Source of the DNA: [Scytonema hofmanni] UTEX 2349
GTDB taxonomy: Bacteria > Cyanobacteriota > Cyanobacteriia > Cyanobacteriales > Nostocaceae
NCBI RefSeq assembly: GCF_000582685.1
Contig: NZ_KK073768.1
Location: 420,410-484,409, forward strand
Direction of reading: 5' to 3'
Length of the DNA stretch: 64,000 bases
Of the stretch, positions 34,954 to 45,339 are shown one piece after another. How positions within the stretch are numbered: position 1 is the stretch's first letter; the number at the start of each line of letters is the position of its first letter. The position numbers and the translations under genes are program-made. Below the pieces are notes generated by a model. That model saw nothing but the letters and a program-made list of their open reading frames with translations. It was not told the origin of the DNA and did no database searches.

Positions 34954-36750
34954 TTATTTACAACGTGTTCCCTGAATGCGTGTATCCTGAACCCCTATTC
35001 TGCATTCTTCAATTTTTACAGGAATCTTAATTGTAAATTCTGAACCTTGTCCTGGCTGAGAATTGCAAATAATTTGTCCGCAATGTTTTTCCACCACAAT
35101 TTGATGACTAATAGATAAACCTAAACCTGTACCTTTCCCTATAGGTTTTGTGGTAAAAAATGGGTCAAATAATTTAGAACGTACTTCTTCTGTCATCCCC
35201 ACACCATTATCAGCAATATTTATGGCTACCCATTCTTCATCTATTACTTGGGTACAAATTGAAATCTGAGGTCTTTGCAATTTACTTTCTGCGTCAATTC
35301 GCAATTCCAATGCATCAATTGCATTAGTGAGAATATTCATAAATACTTGGTTCAATTGACCTGGATAGCATTCTATCAGTGGTAAATTGCCATATTTTTT
35401 AACAACTTTAATTTCGGGGTACTTGTTTTTTATTGTCTTAAATTGGTGCTGTAAAATCATTAATGTACTATCAATTCCTGAATGAATATCTGCTTGTTTT
35501 AATTCTGATTCATCAAGACGAGAAAAATTTCGTAATGAAAGTACAATTTCTCTAATTCGCTCAGTTCCCACTTTCATAGACTTGAATATTTTATTCATAT
35601 CTGAGGTGATGAAATCAAGTTCAATTTCTTCTATTAGTTGTTCAATCGCTCCTGGAGTATTTGGATAATTAATTTGATACAGTTGTAATAAGTTTAATAA
35701 TTTCTGAGTATAATCTTCGGCAAAATTGATATTACCATGAAGAAAATTTACAGGATTATTAATTTCATGAGCAATTCCTGCTATCATATGACCCAAACTT
35801 GACATTTTTTCATTTTGAATTAGTTGAACTTGAGTTTTTTTTAACTTATCTAAGGTTTGATGAAGATTAGCGATCGCTTCTTCAAGTCTATCTGACTGAA
35901 TGATAGTAGATTGTTCGGAAACATCCAATAACTGATTTAATGTGGCATTTTTAGAATTAAGGTATCGTAAAGATTTATTTTGATGATTGTCAATAATTTC
36001 TGTGTTTATAATTGATTTCAAATCGTCTTTAAAAATACAGCCATCATCAAAGGGGAGAATTGCCATTTTCACATTTAATGCTAAAGGACGAAATAAATTA
36101 ATTACCATTGGAGAAATCGCAACCTTCAAAAACATCAAGATGGTAAACATATTTCCTGAAGGCAATAACCCCCCAAACCCTAAGACCGATTTGACATTAA
36201 ACGGAACTACAAATGATGCTTGTGAAGGAATATAAGGACTATTTAATGCATCAGGAACGTAAAAGACGTTATACATTTTTTGTTCTAAGTCAGCTAATAA
36301 ATTAGGGTCTGGTTGCACGACAATACCCGGATTTAAACCTAATTGCTGCATAAGTTGAGACATCATTGGTATACGTGCGATCGCATCTTCATTTGCCAGG
36401 GGAATTGCTTTATGTCCCACAGATTGATGTCGTGAATTCCATTCGGGCAGTTCTCCCGCAGTTGCCATTAGTGTCAAACATTTGAGGTTATCGGCTAAAA
36501 TGCGATCGCTTAATATTCCACTCGCATATTCTTGTAAATTTGGTGTTAATTCACTATAAGAATGGGTTTTGAAAAAACGAATTAATGCACAAGCTTTTTC
36601 ACCAGAGTAGCTCTCAACAAAATTTTGATAAAGATATTCAATTATATTATTACTGACTTCTTCCATACTCAGAGCATTATCACCCAAGCCACGCAGTGCT
36701 AATCCACACTCTGACATATCTCTTAAAGTCATTTTTTGTATGTAATACAT
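34954..36750 (-). CDS. Sensor histidine kinase with uncharacterised N-terminal sensory region
   Basis: A protein of 598 residues. The N-terminal 270 residues (LLADLEQKMYNVFYVPDALN, LGFGGLLPSGNMFTILMFLK) resemble a soluble GAF-like sensory region but are not assigned. A coiled coil (LEEAIANLHQTLDKLKKTQV) leads to the H box SLGHMIAGIAHEINNPVNFL, the N box QVFMNILTNAIDALE, G1 IADNGVGM and G2 GKGTGLGLSIS. No membrane segment is visible, so it is cytosolic. The AHEINNP type H box is typical of the HisKA kinases of the NtrB-like group. The last dozen residues (VQDTRIQGTRCK) come from repeat-like DNA. No response regulator is adjacent. Confidence 0.9.
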   Translation of the reverse strand: MYYIQKMTLRDMSECGLALRGLGDNALSMEEVSNNIIEYLYQNFVESYSGEKACALIRFFKTHSYSELTPNLQEYASGILSDRILADNLKCLTLMATAGELPEWNSRHQSVGHKAIPLANEDAIARIPMMSQLMQQLGLNPGIVVQPDPNLLADLEQKMYNVFYVPDALNSPYIPSQASFVVPFNVKSVLGFGGLLPSGNMFTILMFLKVAISPMVINLFRPLALNVKMAILPFDDGCIFKDDLKSIINTEIIDNHQNKSLRYLNSKNATLNQLLDVSEQSTIIQSDRLEEAIANLHQTLDKLKKTQVQLIQNEKMSSLGHMIAGIAHEINNPVNFLHGNINFAEDYTQKLLNLLQLYQINYPNTPGAIEQLIEEIELDFITSDMNKIFKSMKVGTERIREIVLSLRNFSRLDESELKQADIHSGIDSTLMILQHQFKTIKNKYPEIKVVKKYGNLPLIECYPGQLNQVFMNILTNAIDALELRIDAESKLQRPQISICTQVIDEEWVAINIADNGVGMTEEVRSKLFDPFFTTKPIGKGTGLGLSISHQIVVEKHCGQIICNSQPGQGSEFTIKIPVKIEECRIGVQDTRIQGTRCK

Positions 36751-37252
36751 CTAATCTTGTCTATTTTTTGAATGTAATATAATTCAATTGTAACTTAGGT
36801 ATATAATGTTACCTATGTTTAATGTAAGACAAACCATAAAATTTCTTTGATGATATGTTAATGTATTAACTTTTTTATAAGTGAAAGTACTTAAAAAATA
36901 CGTTTAAAAATATTTAACACACGCAATCCGTGGAGGAGTTTTCAAGAAGGCAGAAGGCATTCGTGCTGAGGGCAGAAGGAACCAATTGGGAGGGGATTGT
37001 GACCCCTCCCAATTGGAGGCTCCCAATATCGTTGCATTTGGGAGGGGCTTCAGACCCTTACTCCTTTCAGTCGTGGGCAGAGGACACTTATACATTCCTT
37101 CTGCCTCCTGCCTTCTGCCCTCTGCCTTTCCCGGTGAAAATCGAGAGGCTTAGATCCCCGACTTCTTTGAGAAGTCGGGGATCTTGTTGTTCACGGATTA
37201 GAGATTTTATGCCTTAATTGAGCAATGGCGATTTTTTTTCCCAACCTACTTA
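36751..37252. other. Noncoding region with heptamer repeats and hairpins
   Basis: It contains GGCAGAAGG repeats (36947-36980), TGCCTTC-type repeats (37098-37132), a CCCCTCCCAATTGG-rich imperfect palindrome (36987-37022) and the hairpin at 37153. No gene is seen. Confidence 0.65.
37153..37183. repeat. GATCCCCGACTTC hairpin
   Basis: A 13-bp perfect stem, GATCCCCGACTTC/GAAGTCGGGGATC, with loop TTTGA. It is followed by TTGTTGTT rather than a clean T-run, so it is more like a dispersed palindrome than a terminator. Confidence 0.75.
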
Positions 37253-38368
37253 ATGACTAATCAAAAGCGAGTTTACATTATCTTGGGTACTCGTCCGGAA
37301 GCAATTAAACTAGCTCCGGTGATTCAGGTATTCCAGCGCTCAGATAGCTTCGACACGCAAATAATTTTGACTGGACAGCATCGCGAAATGGTTGAGCAAG
37401 TGATGCAACTGTTCAACTTGAAGGCAGATCATGACTTAGAGATTATGCAGCCTCAACAATCTCTGAGTGACATTACCTGTCGTAGTTTACGAGGTTTAGA
37501 AACGTTATTTCAAGTAAGCAAGCCAGATTTAGTATTAGTGCAGGGAGATACCACAACGGCTTTTGCCGCGACTTTGGCAGCTTTTTATCAAAAAATTCCT
37601 GTAGGTCATGTAGAAGCGGGTTTAAGAACTGATGAATTATTTAATCCTTATCCAGAAGAAGCTAATCGACGGTTGATTTCGCAACTTACTCAGTTGCACT
37701 TTGCCCCAACTCCTTTGGCTGTGGAAAACTTGCAACGTTCTGGGGTTTTGGGTGAAATTCACCACACGGGTAATACGGTAATTGATGCATTGTTAAATGT
37801 GGCAAGTCGGAAACCTGCTTGCAATATACCTGGTTTAAACTGGGATTCACATCGCACACTTTTAGCAACAGTGCATCGTCGGGAAAATTGGGGAGAACCA
37901 TTACAAGGAATCGCGCAGGGATTTTTACAGATTTTAGATAAGTTTCCTGATACAGCTTTATTGTTGCCATTACACCGTAACCCCACAGTGCGAGAACCAT
38001 TACAAGCGCTTTTAGGAAATCATCCGCGAATTTTCTTGACAGAACCGCTAGATTATGCTGAGTTAGTGGGGGCAATTGGGCGATCGCATCTTCTCCTCAC
38101 AGATTCCGGTGGTTTGCAAGAAGAAGCACCCAGTCTCGGCAAACCAGTACTCGTTTTGCGAGAAACTACCGAAAGACCAGAAGCAGTCGCTGCAGGTACA
38201 GCTAAACTTGTCGGAACAAACAGCAAAGACATTTTTGCTGCTGCAAGTGAGTTGCTGAGTAACTCAACCGCTTATGAAGCAATGGCAAATGCGATTAATC
38301 CCTTTGGGGATGGTCATGCAGCAGAGCGCATCTTGCAAATTGTGCAAAATTATTTGAGTATCAGTTAA
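37253..38368 (+). CDS. wecB: UDP-N-acetylglucosamine 2-epimerase (non-hydrolysing)
   Basis: A protein of 371 residues. GTRPEAIKLAPVIQVFQ near the N terminus, TGQHREMVEQV, VQGDTTTAFAATLAAF, GHVEAGLRT, and the C-terminal TDSGGLQEEAPSLGKPVLVL and RETTERPEAV are all present. It interconverts UDP-GlcNAc and UDP-ManNAc, feeding ManNAc-containing surface polysaccharides. Catalytic Asp, Glu and His residues of the family lie in these motifs. Cytosolic, transcribed alone. Confidence 0.96.
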   Translation: MTNQKRVYIILGTRPEAIKLAPVIQVFQRSDSFDTQIILTGQHREMVEQVMQLFNLKADHDLEIMQPQQSLSDITCRSLRGLETLFQVSKPDLVLVQGDTTTAFAATLAAFYQKIPVGHVEAGLRTDELFNPYPEEANRRLISQLTQLHFAPTPLAVENLQRSGVLGEIHHTGNTVIDALLNVASRKPACNIPGLNWDSHRTLLATVHRRENWGEPLQGIAQGFLQILDKFPDTALLLPLHRNPTVREPLQALLGNHPRIFLTEPLDYAELVGAIGRSHLLLTDSGGLQEEAPSLGKPVLVLRETTERPEAVAAGTAKLVGTNSKDIFAAASELLSNSTAYEAMANAINPFGDGHAAERILQIVQNYLSIS

Positions 38369-38441
38369 GAAAAATTATCGCCTGATTTGACTACAGCAGA
38401 TTTCAGGTTGATGTACATGGGTCAAACCCAAAACCCGCTCT

Positions 38442-38467
38442 GAGACGTTCCGTCGGAACGTCTCTAC
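38442..38467. repeat. GAGACG/CGTCTC palindrome
   Basis: A copy of the dispersed palindrome with TTCCGTCGGAA core, downstream of wecB. Confidence 0.8.
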
Positions 38468-38559
38468 GTGTATTTAATAACAACGCAAGCAATCTGCTGT
38501 GTAATATGTTCGCCAATTTATTAAACGCCTACAGGCTATAAGCCTGAGGCTACACGTAC

Positions 38560-38581
38560 AAAGCCCACCTGCGTGGGCTTT
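38560..38581. terminator. Probable bidirectional terminator
   Basis: AAAGCCCAC-CTGC-GTGGGCTTT, a 9-bp stem lying between the convergent wecB and SH3/peptidoglycan-binding genes. T-runs are short on both sides, so function as a terminator is likely but not certain. Confidence 0.6.
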
Positions 38582-38625
38582 CAATGTAAAATCTGAGCCT
38601 TAAAACAGCTTCTGGGTGAATTTTT

Positions 38626-39222
38626 TTACAATCCTAAAGCAAGTCGAGTTTGCGGTCCAATTTTACCATCAACAATCAAGCCATTGCTTGCTTGAAAATT
38701 TCGCACTGCTCTTTCTGTGGTATAGCCATAAAATCCAGTAGATGCAACGGTTCCCATAGCTCTTTGAGCTTGGGCAACAGCCGGACCTTGAGAGCCTAAA
38801 CCGAGAATTACTGGACCACCAACGCCAAGATTAGAATTACTAGTCCCTGTACCAGGACGGTTGCCAATCCACCTGGTAGCTACATAATTACCCGATGAAA
38901 GTCGAGAAAATCCGTTCTCAGTATCTACAACTATTGCTAATCGTGAGCCATTGGTAAGACATCCGACAACGGGTGCCTTGATGCTGGGAGCCGATCGCAC
39001 TCTTAAACAATTGCCATTTGTCCTGGCATATCCTAACACTGAATAAGCTGCATGAGCTTGGCTGACAGTAGCGGAAAATAACACACCAACTCCGGCTATT
39101 GCCAAGCAAGCAGATTTAAAATGCTTTTTCCAATTAAATTTAAACTTAGGGAGATTTAATTCAGTACTTCCGGTTCCCTCTTCATTGGCAATAGCCATGT
39201 GGGAATAAGCAAGATAATCCAT
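38626..39222 (-). CDS. Exported SH3-like and peptidoglycan-binding domain protein
   Basis: A protein of 198 residues. A hydrophobic segment at about 36-56 (ACLAIAGVGVLFSATVSQAH) ends in AHA and is probably a signal sequence with an unusually long N-region. An SH3-like domain follows (GNCLRVRSAPSIKAPVVGCL, then GSRLAIVV). A C-terminal PG_binding_1 domain is present (GYTTERAVRNFQASNGLIVD, GKIGPQTRLALGL). It should bind the cell wall in the periplasm. GGAG lies 7 bases before the ATG at 39222. An M23 peptidase gene upstream on the same strand supports a cell-wall role. Confidence 0.85.
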   Translation of the reverse strand: MDYLAYSHMAIANEEGTGSTELNLPKFKFNWKKHFKSACLAIAGVGVLFSATVSQAHAAYSVLGYARTNGNCLRVRSAPSIKAPVVGCLTNGSRLAIVVDTENGFSRLSSGNYVATRWIGNRPGTGTSNSNLGVGGPVILGLGSQGPAVAQAQRAMGTVASTGFYGYTTERAVRNFQASNGLIVDGKIGPQTRLALGL

Positions 39223-39481
39223 GATTGTCTCCTTTTTATCGAAAGTTGAGTGTTAGCCGAGAAAGTCTTTGCTTTTCTCGAATTTTTACCTAATGTATTT
39301 TAGGTTACATACAATAATACAGAATTATTACTTAAGTAATAATTAAAAAAAGATAAAATTATGATAATTTTCCGGATGAAGGGCGATCGCATAATTAAAG
39401 ACCAAAATTGGTGGCGCGATCGCTCCCACAAAAATAACTCAAATACTTGCAAATAAAGCAGTTCAGCTTTTTCAAGCAATT

Positions 39482-40369
39482 CTAAGACTGCTTAACAGTG
39501 TAAAAAATATCTGAACGAAGCTGCCGACCATTTCGCCAAACTTCGACTTTATCCGGGCTAACGTAGTAAGAAAAACTACCATTATCAGCACGGTATCGAT
39601 AATTACCTTCATTGAAAGCGGGTATTTTTACTAACTTGGTTGGATCTTGTTTTAACTGCCCGATATAAAATATCTGACCATTTTCTTGACAAACTTTGAC
39701 CCAAACGTTTGCTGTCTCACCTTGTATGACAGTGACTCCATTACATTTGGTATTGCCAACACTAACGGAAATTGGTTGCGGGGGTGAAACTTGGTTAGGG
39801 TTATTTTCTTGAGAACCTCTAGAAGCGCGGGTTGTTATCTGCGGTGCTGGTATCTTACCTGCAACTGTTGATGGCAAAATATTTAAGGGATTAACTGCCA
39901 CACGACCATCGGGATGAATTTCAAAGTGTAGGTGAGGTGCTGTACTATTACCAGTAGATCCCATCTCAGCAATCATTTGATTTTGACTAACCTGTTGACC
40001 CTTACTCACTAACAGACGGCGATTGTGACCGTAGACTGTCATACTACCATTGGGATGCTTAATTTGTATGGCGTTACCTAATCCCCAATCATCCCAACCA
40101 GCTTTTATCACTTCACCAGCTGCTGCCGCAAAAATAGGAGTTCCAGATGCGTTGGCAATATCAATTCCTTCATGTTGATATTTACGGAAGCCTTGAGAAA
40201 CAATACCTTGAGCAGACCAAATAAATTCAGAAGAAGTATCAGTTGGTTGAATTGAAGAATTACTTGCTGTCTGAGTTAAGGCGAAAGTATTTGTACTGAG
40301 TACGGCAATTAAGCAGATTAACCCCATCAAAGTATAACTAGAGAATCGAACAATGGGAACTTTTTTCAT
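39482..40369 (-). CDS. M23 family metallopeptidase
   Basis: A protein of 295 residues from ATG 40369; an in-frame TTG eight codons upstream is less likely. An N-terminal signal or anchor segment (YTLMGLICLIAVLSTNTFAL) is followed by the LytM domain, with zinc-binding HEGIDIA, the VYGHNRRLLVSKGQQV segment and HLHFEIHPDGR. It cleaves peptide cross-links of peptidoglycan in the periplasm. A C-terminal 120-residue extension (TRASRGSQENNPNQVSPPQP and a Cys pair region) is not recognised. The zinc ligands appear complete. Confidence 0.9.
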   Translation of the reverse strand: MKKVPIVRFSSYTLMGLICLIAVLSTNTFALTQTASNSSIQPTDTSSEFIWSAQGIVSQGFRKYQHEGIDIANASGTPIFAAAAGEVIKAGWDDWGLGNAIQIKHPNGSMTVYGHNRRLLVSKGQQVSQNQMIAEMGSTGNSTAPHLHFEIHPDGRVAVNPLNILPSTVAGKIPAPQITTRASRGSQENNPNQVSPPQPISVSVGNTKCNGVTVIQGETANVWVKVCQENGQIFYIGQLKQDPTKLVKIPAFNEGNYRYRADNGSFSYYVSPDKVEVWRNGRQLRSDIFYTVKQS

Positions 40370-40713
40370 GAGTTGAAATACCTGAGTGAACAATGGTTCA
40401 AAAAGCCTATATTAGACTTTTGCGCTTGGTGGGGTTATTGACGCACATAAACGCAATAAGTCTAGTTATTTGCTGTTTCAGGTTTAACTCAGTAGTATCA
40501 GGAATTAATCAAAGCTAAAGAGTGCGATCGCATTTACCTTTAACAGCAAGTTGGAATATACAGCAGATTTTGTTGTGATTAAATATACGTAGAGACGTTC
40601 CGGCGGAACGTCTCTACCCGGCGGAACGTCTCAGATTTGAACAAAAAATATATCCCCTAACTCTGTACCACAAGATAGAGAGCTAGGGGAAGGCAACAAG
40701 TGTTTTGCAACAA
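40370..40713. other. Noncoding spacer between glgA and the M23 peptidase gene
   Basis: It contains one palindromic repeat (40589-40632) and a HIP1-like site. No gene is seen. Confidence 0.55.
40589..40632. repeat. GTAGAGACG/CGTCTCTAC palindrome with a partial duplication
   Basis: A complete 29-bp palindrome (40589-40617), followed at once by a second right arm CCGGCGGAACGTCTC. Confidence 0.85.
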
Positions 40714-42153
40714 TTATTTAGAAGTAGCTACTGGTTCATTTACGCTTGACTCCAGTTGTTGGGTTTCTTCCTCTTCTTCTGGCAAGCCGTAAATTGAGCG
40801 GTACAATTTGACATACTGCTTCGCAGATTGATGCCAACTGAAGTCTTCATTCATACCGCGTTTTTGCAATTCCAGCCATTGCGGTTTATAGCGATAGCCT
40901 TCCCAAGCGCGAATCATGCAGGTAAATAAATCTAACGCTTCATAGCGGTCAAAACAATAACCAGTGCCTGCTCCATTTGTGGGGTCGTGGTGGGTTACAG
41001 TGTCAACTAATCCCCCAGTGCGACGGACAATTGGCACGCAACCATAGCGCAAGGATAACATTTGGCTAATACCGCAAGGTTCAAAACGGCTTGGCATTAA
41101 GAAAGCATCAGACCCGGCGTAGATGCGGCGAGCTAAAGCATCGTTATAAAGTAGGTAAGTTGCCATGCGTCCGGGATAACGCGATGCCATTTGCCACATT
41201 TGAGTTTCATAATTGCGATCGCCTGTTCCTAGCAATACAAATTGGGCATCTGTATATGCTAAAAACCGATCCATAATTTGCAATGTTAAATCAATGCCTT
41301 TTTGATCGACTAACCGTGTCACCATCCCGACTAAAAAGGCATTACTATTAACTTCTAATCCCACTTCTTCTTGCAAAGCAATTTTATTCGCTTTGCGTTT
41401 TTCTAATGTGTCGGGAGTAAAAGTTTGGGCGATGTATTTATCATCTGCTGGGTTATACATCTCGGTATCTACCCCATTAATAATCCCAGATAACTTCCCG
41501 CTAATAAAAGACAGCAAACCTTCTAACTTTTCACCGTATTCAAGTGTTTTGATTTGCGCGGCATAGGTGGGAGAAACTGTATTTACCTTGTTGGCAAATT
41601 GTACAGCTGCTGCCATCGTGTTATGTCCTTGCATATACCAAGGACACCAAGTAATTTTCTCTAAATACCAACGCCACGGACCTTGATACGCTAAGTTATG
41701 AATCGTGAAAACCGTGGTAATATCAGGGTCTTGATTCATCCACACCGGAATCATCCCCGTGTGCCAATCGTGACAGTGTATTATTTCTGGCTTCCAATAA
41801 TTCCAGCAAAACTCGGCTGCACCGTTAGCAAACAATGTAAACCGCCAATCTTCATCATTTCCAGAATAAATGCGCCGAGGCATGAATGCTGGATGTCCAA
41901 ATAAATACAAGGGAACATCAGTACCGGGCAGAATTGTTTCATAAACTGCAAAGTGCTGAAACATCGCATCTCCCCACCAAATCGGTTCTTTGGGGATCTC
42001 CATTTTATCTGGCAACATGCCATAGTAGGGCATGAATATTCGCACATCATGCCCCATTTGTCTGAGGAATTTGGGTAAAGCACCGACAACATCACCCATT
42101 CCACCAACTTTCGCAATGGGAGCTGCCTCTGCTGCAACAAATAGAATCCGCAT
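40714..42153 (-). CDS. glgA: Glycogen synthase (ADP-glucose)
   Basis: A GT5 family enzyme of 479 residues. The ADP-glucose binding [14 protein letters not shown] is at residues 15-28. [33 protein letters not shown] and the C-terminal [20 protein letters not shown] with [10 protein letters not shown] are also present. It extends alpha-1,4-glucan chains of glycogen from ADP-glucose. Cytosolic. The last 25 residues ([12 protein letters not shown]) form an acidic tail. Transcribed towards the M23 peptidase gene. Confidence 0.97.
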   Translation of the reverse strand: MRILFVAAEAAPIAKVGGMGDVVGALPKFLRQMGHDVRIFMPYYGMLPDKMEIPKEPIWWGDAMFQHFAVYETILPGTDVPLYLFGHPAFMPRRIYSGNDEDWRFTLFANGAAEFCWNYWKPEIIHCHDWHTGMIPVWMNQDPDITTVFTIHNLAYQGPWRWYLEKITWCPWYMQGHNTMAAAVQFANKVNTVSPTYAAQIKTLEYGEKLEGLLSFISGKLSGIINGVDTEMYNPADDKYIAQTFTPDTLEKRKANKIALQEEVGLEVNSNAFLVGMVTRLVDQKGIDLTLQIMDRFLAYTDAQFVLLGTGDRNYETQMWQMASRYPGRMATYLLYNDALARRIYAGSDAFLMPSRFEPCGISQMLSLRYGCVPIVRRTGGLVDTVTHHDPTNGAGTGYCFDRYEALDLFTCMIRAWEGYRYKPQWLELQKRGMNEDFSWHQSAKQYVKLYRSIYGLPEEEEETQQLESSVNEPVATSK

Positions 42154-42194
42154 GGTAATTTCTGTTTTCCCCGTGCCTACATCAAAATTCCACT

Positions 42195-42216
42195 GTAGGA
42201 TGGGCGTCCACCCTAC
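42195..42216. repeat. Short hairpin between hemC and glgA
   Basis: GTAGGATGGGCGTCCACCCTAC is nearly self-complementary. Similar GGTGGGC hairpins occur near 23492. Confidence 0.6.
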
Positions 42217-42270
42217 TTATGTACAACGAATCGCACTTCTTCATCTAATCACATCTGCTTGTACAACAGC

Positions 42271-43242
42271 TCAGGAACCGCGTTGAATCTCGGTAAATAT
42301 TTTATCCAAAATTTCCTGCGCTCCCTGTTGCCGCAACAGTTGTGCTAGTTGGATGCCTAGTTGTTCGGCTTGGGATGCTGAACCTGTGACGGTATCTTTG
42401 ACCAAATTTTTGCCATCGACGCTGGCAACTATGCCAGATAATGTTAAATCGTCACCATTTAATTCAGTATTTACACCAATGGGTACTTGACAACCGCCTT
42501 CTAATTCACGTAAGAAAGAGCGTTCAGCTAAACAGCGATCGCGTGTTTGAGAATGTTCAATACCTTTAAGCAGCGAGATCAACTCAGTATCATCAGCACG
42601 GCATTCGATACCTAATGCACCTTGTCCAACTGCGTGGAGAGAAATTTCTTTGGGGAGAATTTGATGAATGCGATCGCTCATTCCCAATCGCTCTAAACCT
42701 GCTACCGCCAAAATTATCGCATCATATTCACCCCCATCTAATTTTGCCATGCGGGTATTCAAGTTGCCTCGAATATCTTTAAATGTAAAATGGGGAAAAT
42801 GATGCCGCAATTGTGCTAACCGACGCAGGGAAGATGTACCGATGACCGCACCCTCTGGTAAAGTATCAATCTGCTTATCTTTGTGCTTTTCATGCACTAC
42901 CAAAGCATCTGCGGGGTTTTCCCGTTCTGTAATTGTTGCCAGTACTAACCCGGATGGCAAGCGAGTCGGTAGATCCTTAAGAGAATGAACGGCAAAATCA
43001 ATCTCCTGGTTGAGCATTCCTACTTCGAGTTCTTTGGTAAAAAGTCCCTTGTCCCCAATCTTGGCTAATGCCACATCCAAGATTTTATCTCCTTGGGTGG
43101 ACATGGAATGCACTTCAAAAGTGATATCAGGAAAGAGTTTCTGAAGTTGTTCTTGTACCCAGTGAGTTTGAACTAGAGCAAGTTGGCTTTTGCGGGTACC
43201 GATGCGAATTGTGCGTGGGGGACTGGAAACAGATAATGTCAT
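42271..43242 (-). CDS. hemC: Hydroxymethylbilane synthase (porphobilinogen deaminase)
   Basis: A protein of 323 residues. [16 protein letters not shown] near the N terminus, the catalytic-Asp region [37 protein letters not shown] and the dipyrromethane-cofactor Cys251 in EGGCQVPIG are intact. It polymerises four porphobilinogen units into hydroxymethylbilane on the way to heme and chlorophyll. Cytosolic. It lies 117 bases upstream of glgA on the same strand. Confidence 0.97.
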   Translation of the reverse strand: MTLSVSSPPRTIRIGTRKSQLALVQTHWVQEQLQKLFPDITFEVHSMSTQGDKILDVALAKIGDKGLFTKELEVGMLNQEIDFAVHSLKDLPTRLPSGLVLATITERENPADALVVHEKHKDKQIDTLPEGAVIGTSSLRRLAQLRHHFPHFTFKDIRGNLNTRMAKLDGGEYDAIILAVAGLERLGMSDRIHQILPKEISLHAVGQGALGIECRADDTELISLLKGIEHSQTRDRCLAERSFLRELEGGCQVPIGVNTELNGDDLTLSGIVASVDGKNLVKDTVTGSASQAEQLGIQLAQLLRQQGAQEILDKIFTEIQRGS

Positions 43243-43783
43243 AAATACAGTATGTTAAACCAGGCAATTATTTTACTCTCATCTAGACTACCGCAGTGCG
43301 TGACTTGAAGTGTGGCTATTTTCTTGATTCGAGTTAAGTTTGTTTTTTACTTTTCTTTATGAATTTTTGTTAACTGGTTAGCTCTTAAGGAGGTGGATCA
43401 GATTAGATACACATCGACTGAATTTAAATATGCATTATCCCAAACCCTTGATTAGACGTAGCACTTGCTAGTCTTTACGCTCGTATTTTGGGCAACGCAG
43501 TATATAGCGCTTTTCGGTTGCGTGCAATACGCGATGTAGAGACGCGATCGCACGAAGTCTCTACATTTATTTTTTGAACATGTATGTGATTCAAATGAGA
43601 ACCGCTATAATATAGAACCTCATTCCAGATGTTCGCATTTTTTCAGACTTGAGATAATTATGACGATAAAGAAAACGCCAAATCACAATCATCGGTAAAC
43701 CTGCCGTGAGATGGAAGTTTGCATTTTGCCGCAACGTTAGTAATAATTGGATACTTATGATTTAGAATCTGTTTTTCATTTTT
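43243..43783. other. Noncoding region between hemC and the lipid kinase gene
   Basis: About 540 bases. It holds a degenerate palindrome and a stretch (CATCGACTGAATTTAAATAT at 43413, then CCCTTGATTAGACGTAGCAC) that recurs near 46676 and 46877, so it is part of a composite repeat. No gene is seen. Confidence 0.6.
43536..43564. repeat. GTAGAGACG palindrome variant containing HIP1
   Basis: Outer arms GTAGAGAC and GTCTCTAC-like around a GCGATCGC core; the right arm is imperfect. Confidence 0.65.
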
Positions 43784-44767
43784 ATGAATCGTTCCGCTTG
43801 TCTTATTTTTAATCCGGTTGCTGGTCAAGGTAATCCAGAACAAGAACTGGCACAAATCCGGGAAATATTAGAGCCAGAAATTGACTTAGATATTTACTTG
43901 ACAACTGAAGAAATCGGTGCTGACAAGCTTGCACAGCAAGCAGTTGAGCGCGGGGTAGATGCGATTATTGCTTCTGGGGGAGATGGCACCCTCTCCGCTG
44001 CTGCTAATGCGGTAATCGGTACTAATATTCCTTTTGGCATCATTTCACGGGGAACGGCAAACGCTTTTGCTACAGCTTTGGGAATTCCTGATTCCATCGC
44101 GGCAGCCTGTGAGAGTATTTTACAAGGAGGAACTCGGAGTGTAGATGTAGCTTATTGCAACGATCGCCCGATGGTCTTGCTAGCAGGTATTGGTTTTGAA
44201 GCCGAAACTGTGGAACGCGCTGACCGAGATGCAAAAAATCGCTTTGGCATCATGGCTTATGTTTTAGCAGGACTGCAAGAATTAAGCAATTTAGAAAATT
44301 TTGATGTAGAAATCGAAACTGATGAGAAGATAATTAAAACTTCAGCTGTAGCGGTGACAGTAGCAAATGCTGCACCTCCTACTTCAGTTTTGGCTCAAGG
44401 AGCAGCGGGAATTATTGTGGATGATGGGTTACTGGATTTAACTATAGTGGCGCCGGCTAATAAAGCCGGAGCGATCGCGGCAACACTTCATCTGTTTCAA
44501 ACTGCTTCTGCGGGTATCCCAGTCGAGCGAAATGACATCGGCTATCTGCGCTCTAAACAATTCAAAATTACCACCGAACCACCCCAAAAGGTTGTCTTAG
44601 ATGGTGAACTAGTTGGAACAACTCCCATTGAGATTAAATGTGTTCCCGCAGGTTTGAAGGTTTTTGTGCCGATGCAAGAAGAAGTTGTGCCTGTGGAAAA
44701 ATTAGAGGGACTTCCTAACTTGATAATTGAGATGAAAAACACACAAGATACCCCATCTGATACTTAA
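43784..44767 (+). CDS. YegS/BmrU family lipid kinase (diacylglycerol kinase-like)
   Basis: A protein of 327 residues. CLIFNPVAGQGNPEQELAQI, the nucleotide-binding GGDGTLSAAANAVIG and GIISRGTANAFATALGIP define the DAGK catalytic domain. GIGFEAETVERAD and the C-terminal beta sandwich (VVLDGELVGTTPIEIKCVPA) complete it. The family phosphorylates diacylglycerol, sphingosine or related lipids; the acceptor is not known. Probably membrane-associated without membrane segments. Confidence 0.92.
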   Translation: MNRSACLIFNPVAGQGNPEQELAQIREILEPEIDLDIYLTTEEIGADKLAQQAVERGVDAIIASGGDGTLSAAANAVIGTNIPFGIISRGTANAFATALGIPDSIAAACESILQGGTRSVDVAYCNDRPMVLLAGIGFEAETVERADRDAKNRFGIMAYVLAGLQELSNLENFDVEIETDEKIIKTSAVAVTVANAAPPTSVLAQGAAGIIVDDGLLDLTIVAPANKAGAIAATLHLFQTASAGIPVERNDIGYLRSKQFKITTEPPQKVVLDGELVGTTPIEIKCVPAGLKVFVPMQEEVVPVEKLEGLPNLIIEMKNTQDTPSDT

Positions 44768-45339
44768 GTTAAAGTCTTTAGTACCTTTTTGGATTTGACA
44801 TAGGAGTGAAAATGAACTATGCGTTGTCCAAAACCCTTGTAGAGACGCGAAATTTCGCGTCTCTACTTCTTCTGTCTATTAATTTCGTAGCTTTTTTAAA
44901 CGCAGAGTCATAATATGTTTTAATTTACTACTAAACCCATGCCAATTAATTATAAATTTACACTTCAAAGCAAAGAACGAAGATAATTCTGATTTGCCAC
45001 TTTCGGATAAATTTACCTCAACCTTAATGTAGATACAACTTTAACAACAGCTTAATACTATAGAAGTTGGAATGTTACATCAAATTGTGATGCCTGCTAC
45101 TTGTATGCTGTAATAAGTACTTTACAAATTAGCAAACAGGCAAAAGATTGTTTGTCAAAATTTGGTTTGATACAAATACAACAGGAATTTATGTAACACA
45201 ACTAAAACAAGAAAAAACTAATTCGTTTATTGTTTGCCTTGGGAATTTAATTTTTTTTATAAAATTCATAAGAAAAATTAATTTAAGCATAAATTTCACT
45301 TTTTAGGTTCATTAATAAAAAAAATTAACAAGAGGCTTC
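44768..45339. other. Noncoding AT-rich region upstream of a PAS kinase gene
   Basis: About 570 bases with one palindrome at 44839-44866. The last 300 bases are very AT-rich. No gene or known RNA is recognised. Confidence 0.5.
44839..44866. repeat. Perfect GTAGAGACGCGAAA palindrome
   Basis: A 28-bp perfect palindrome, GTAGAGACGCGAAA followed by its complement. It is preceded by GCGTTGTCCAAAACCCTT, a flank shared in reverse with the element at 20102. Confidence 0.85.

Noticed and set aside
43386..43402. TAAGGAGGTGGATCAG, resembling the complement of the 16S rRNA 3' end
   Set aside because: No start codon or gene follows at ribosome-site distance and no other rRNA sequence is present; it is probably chance.
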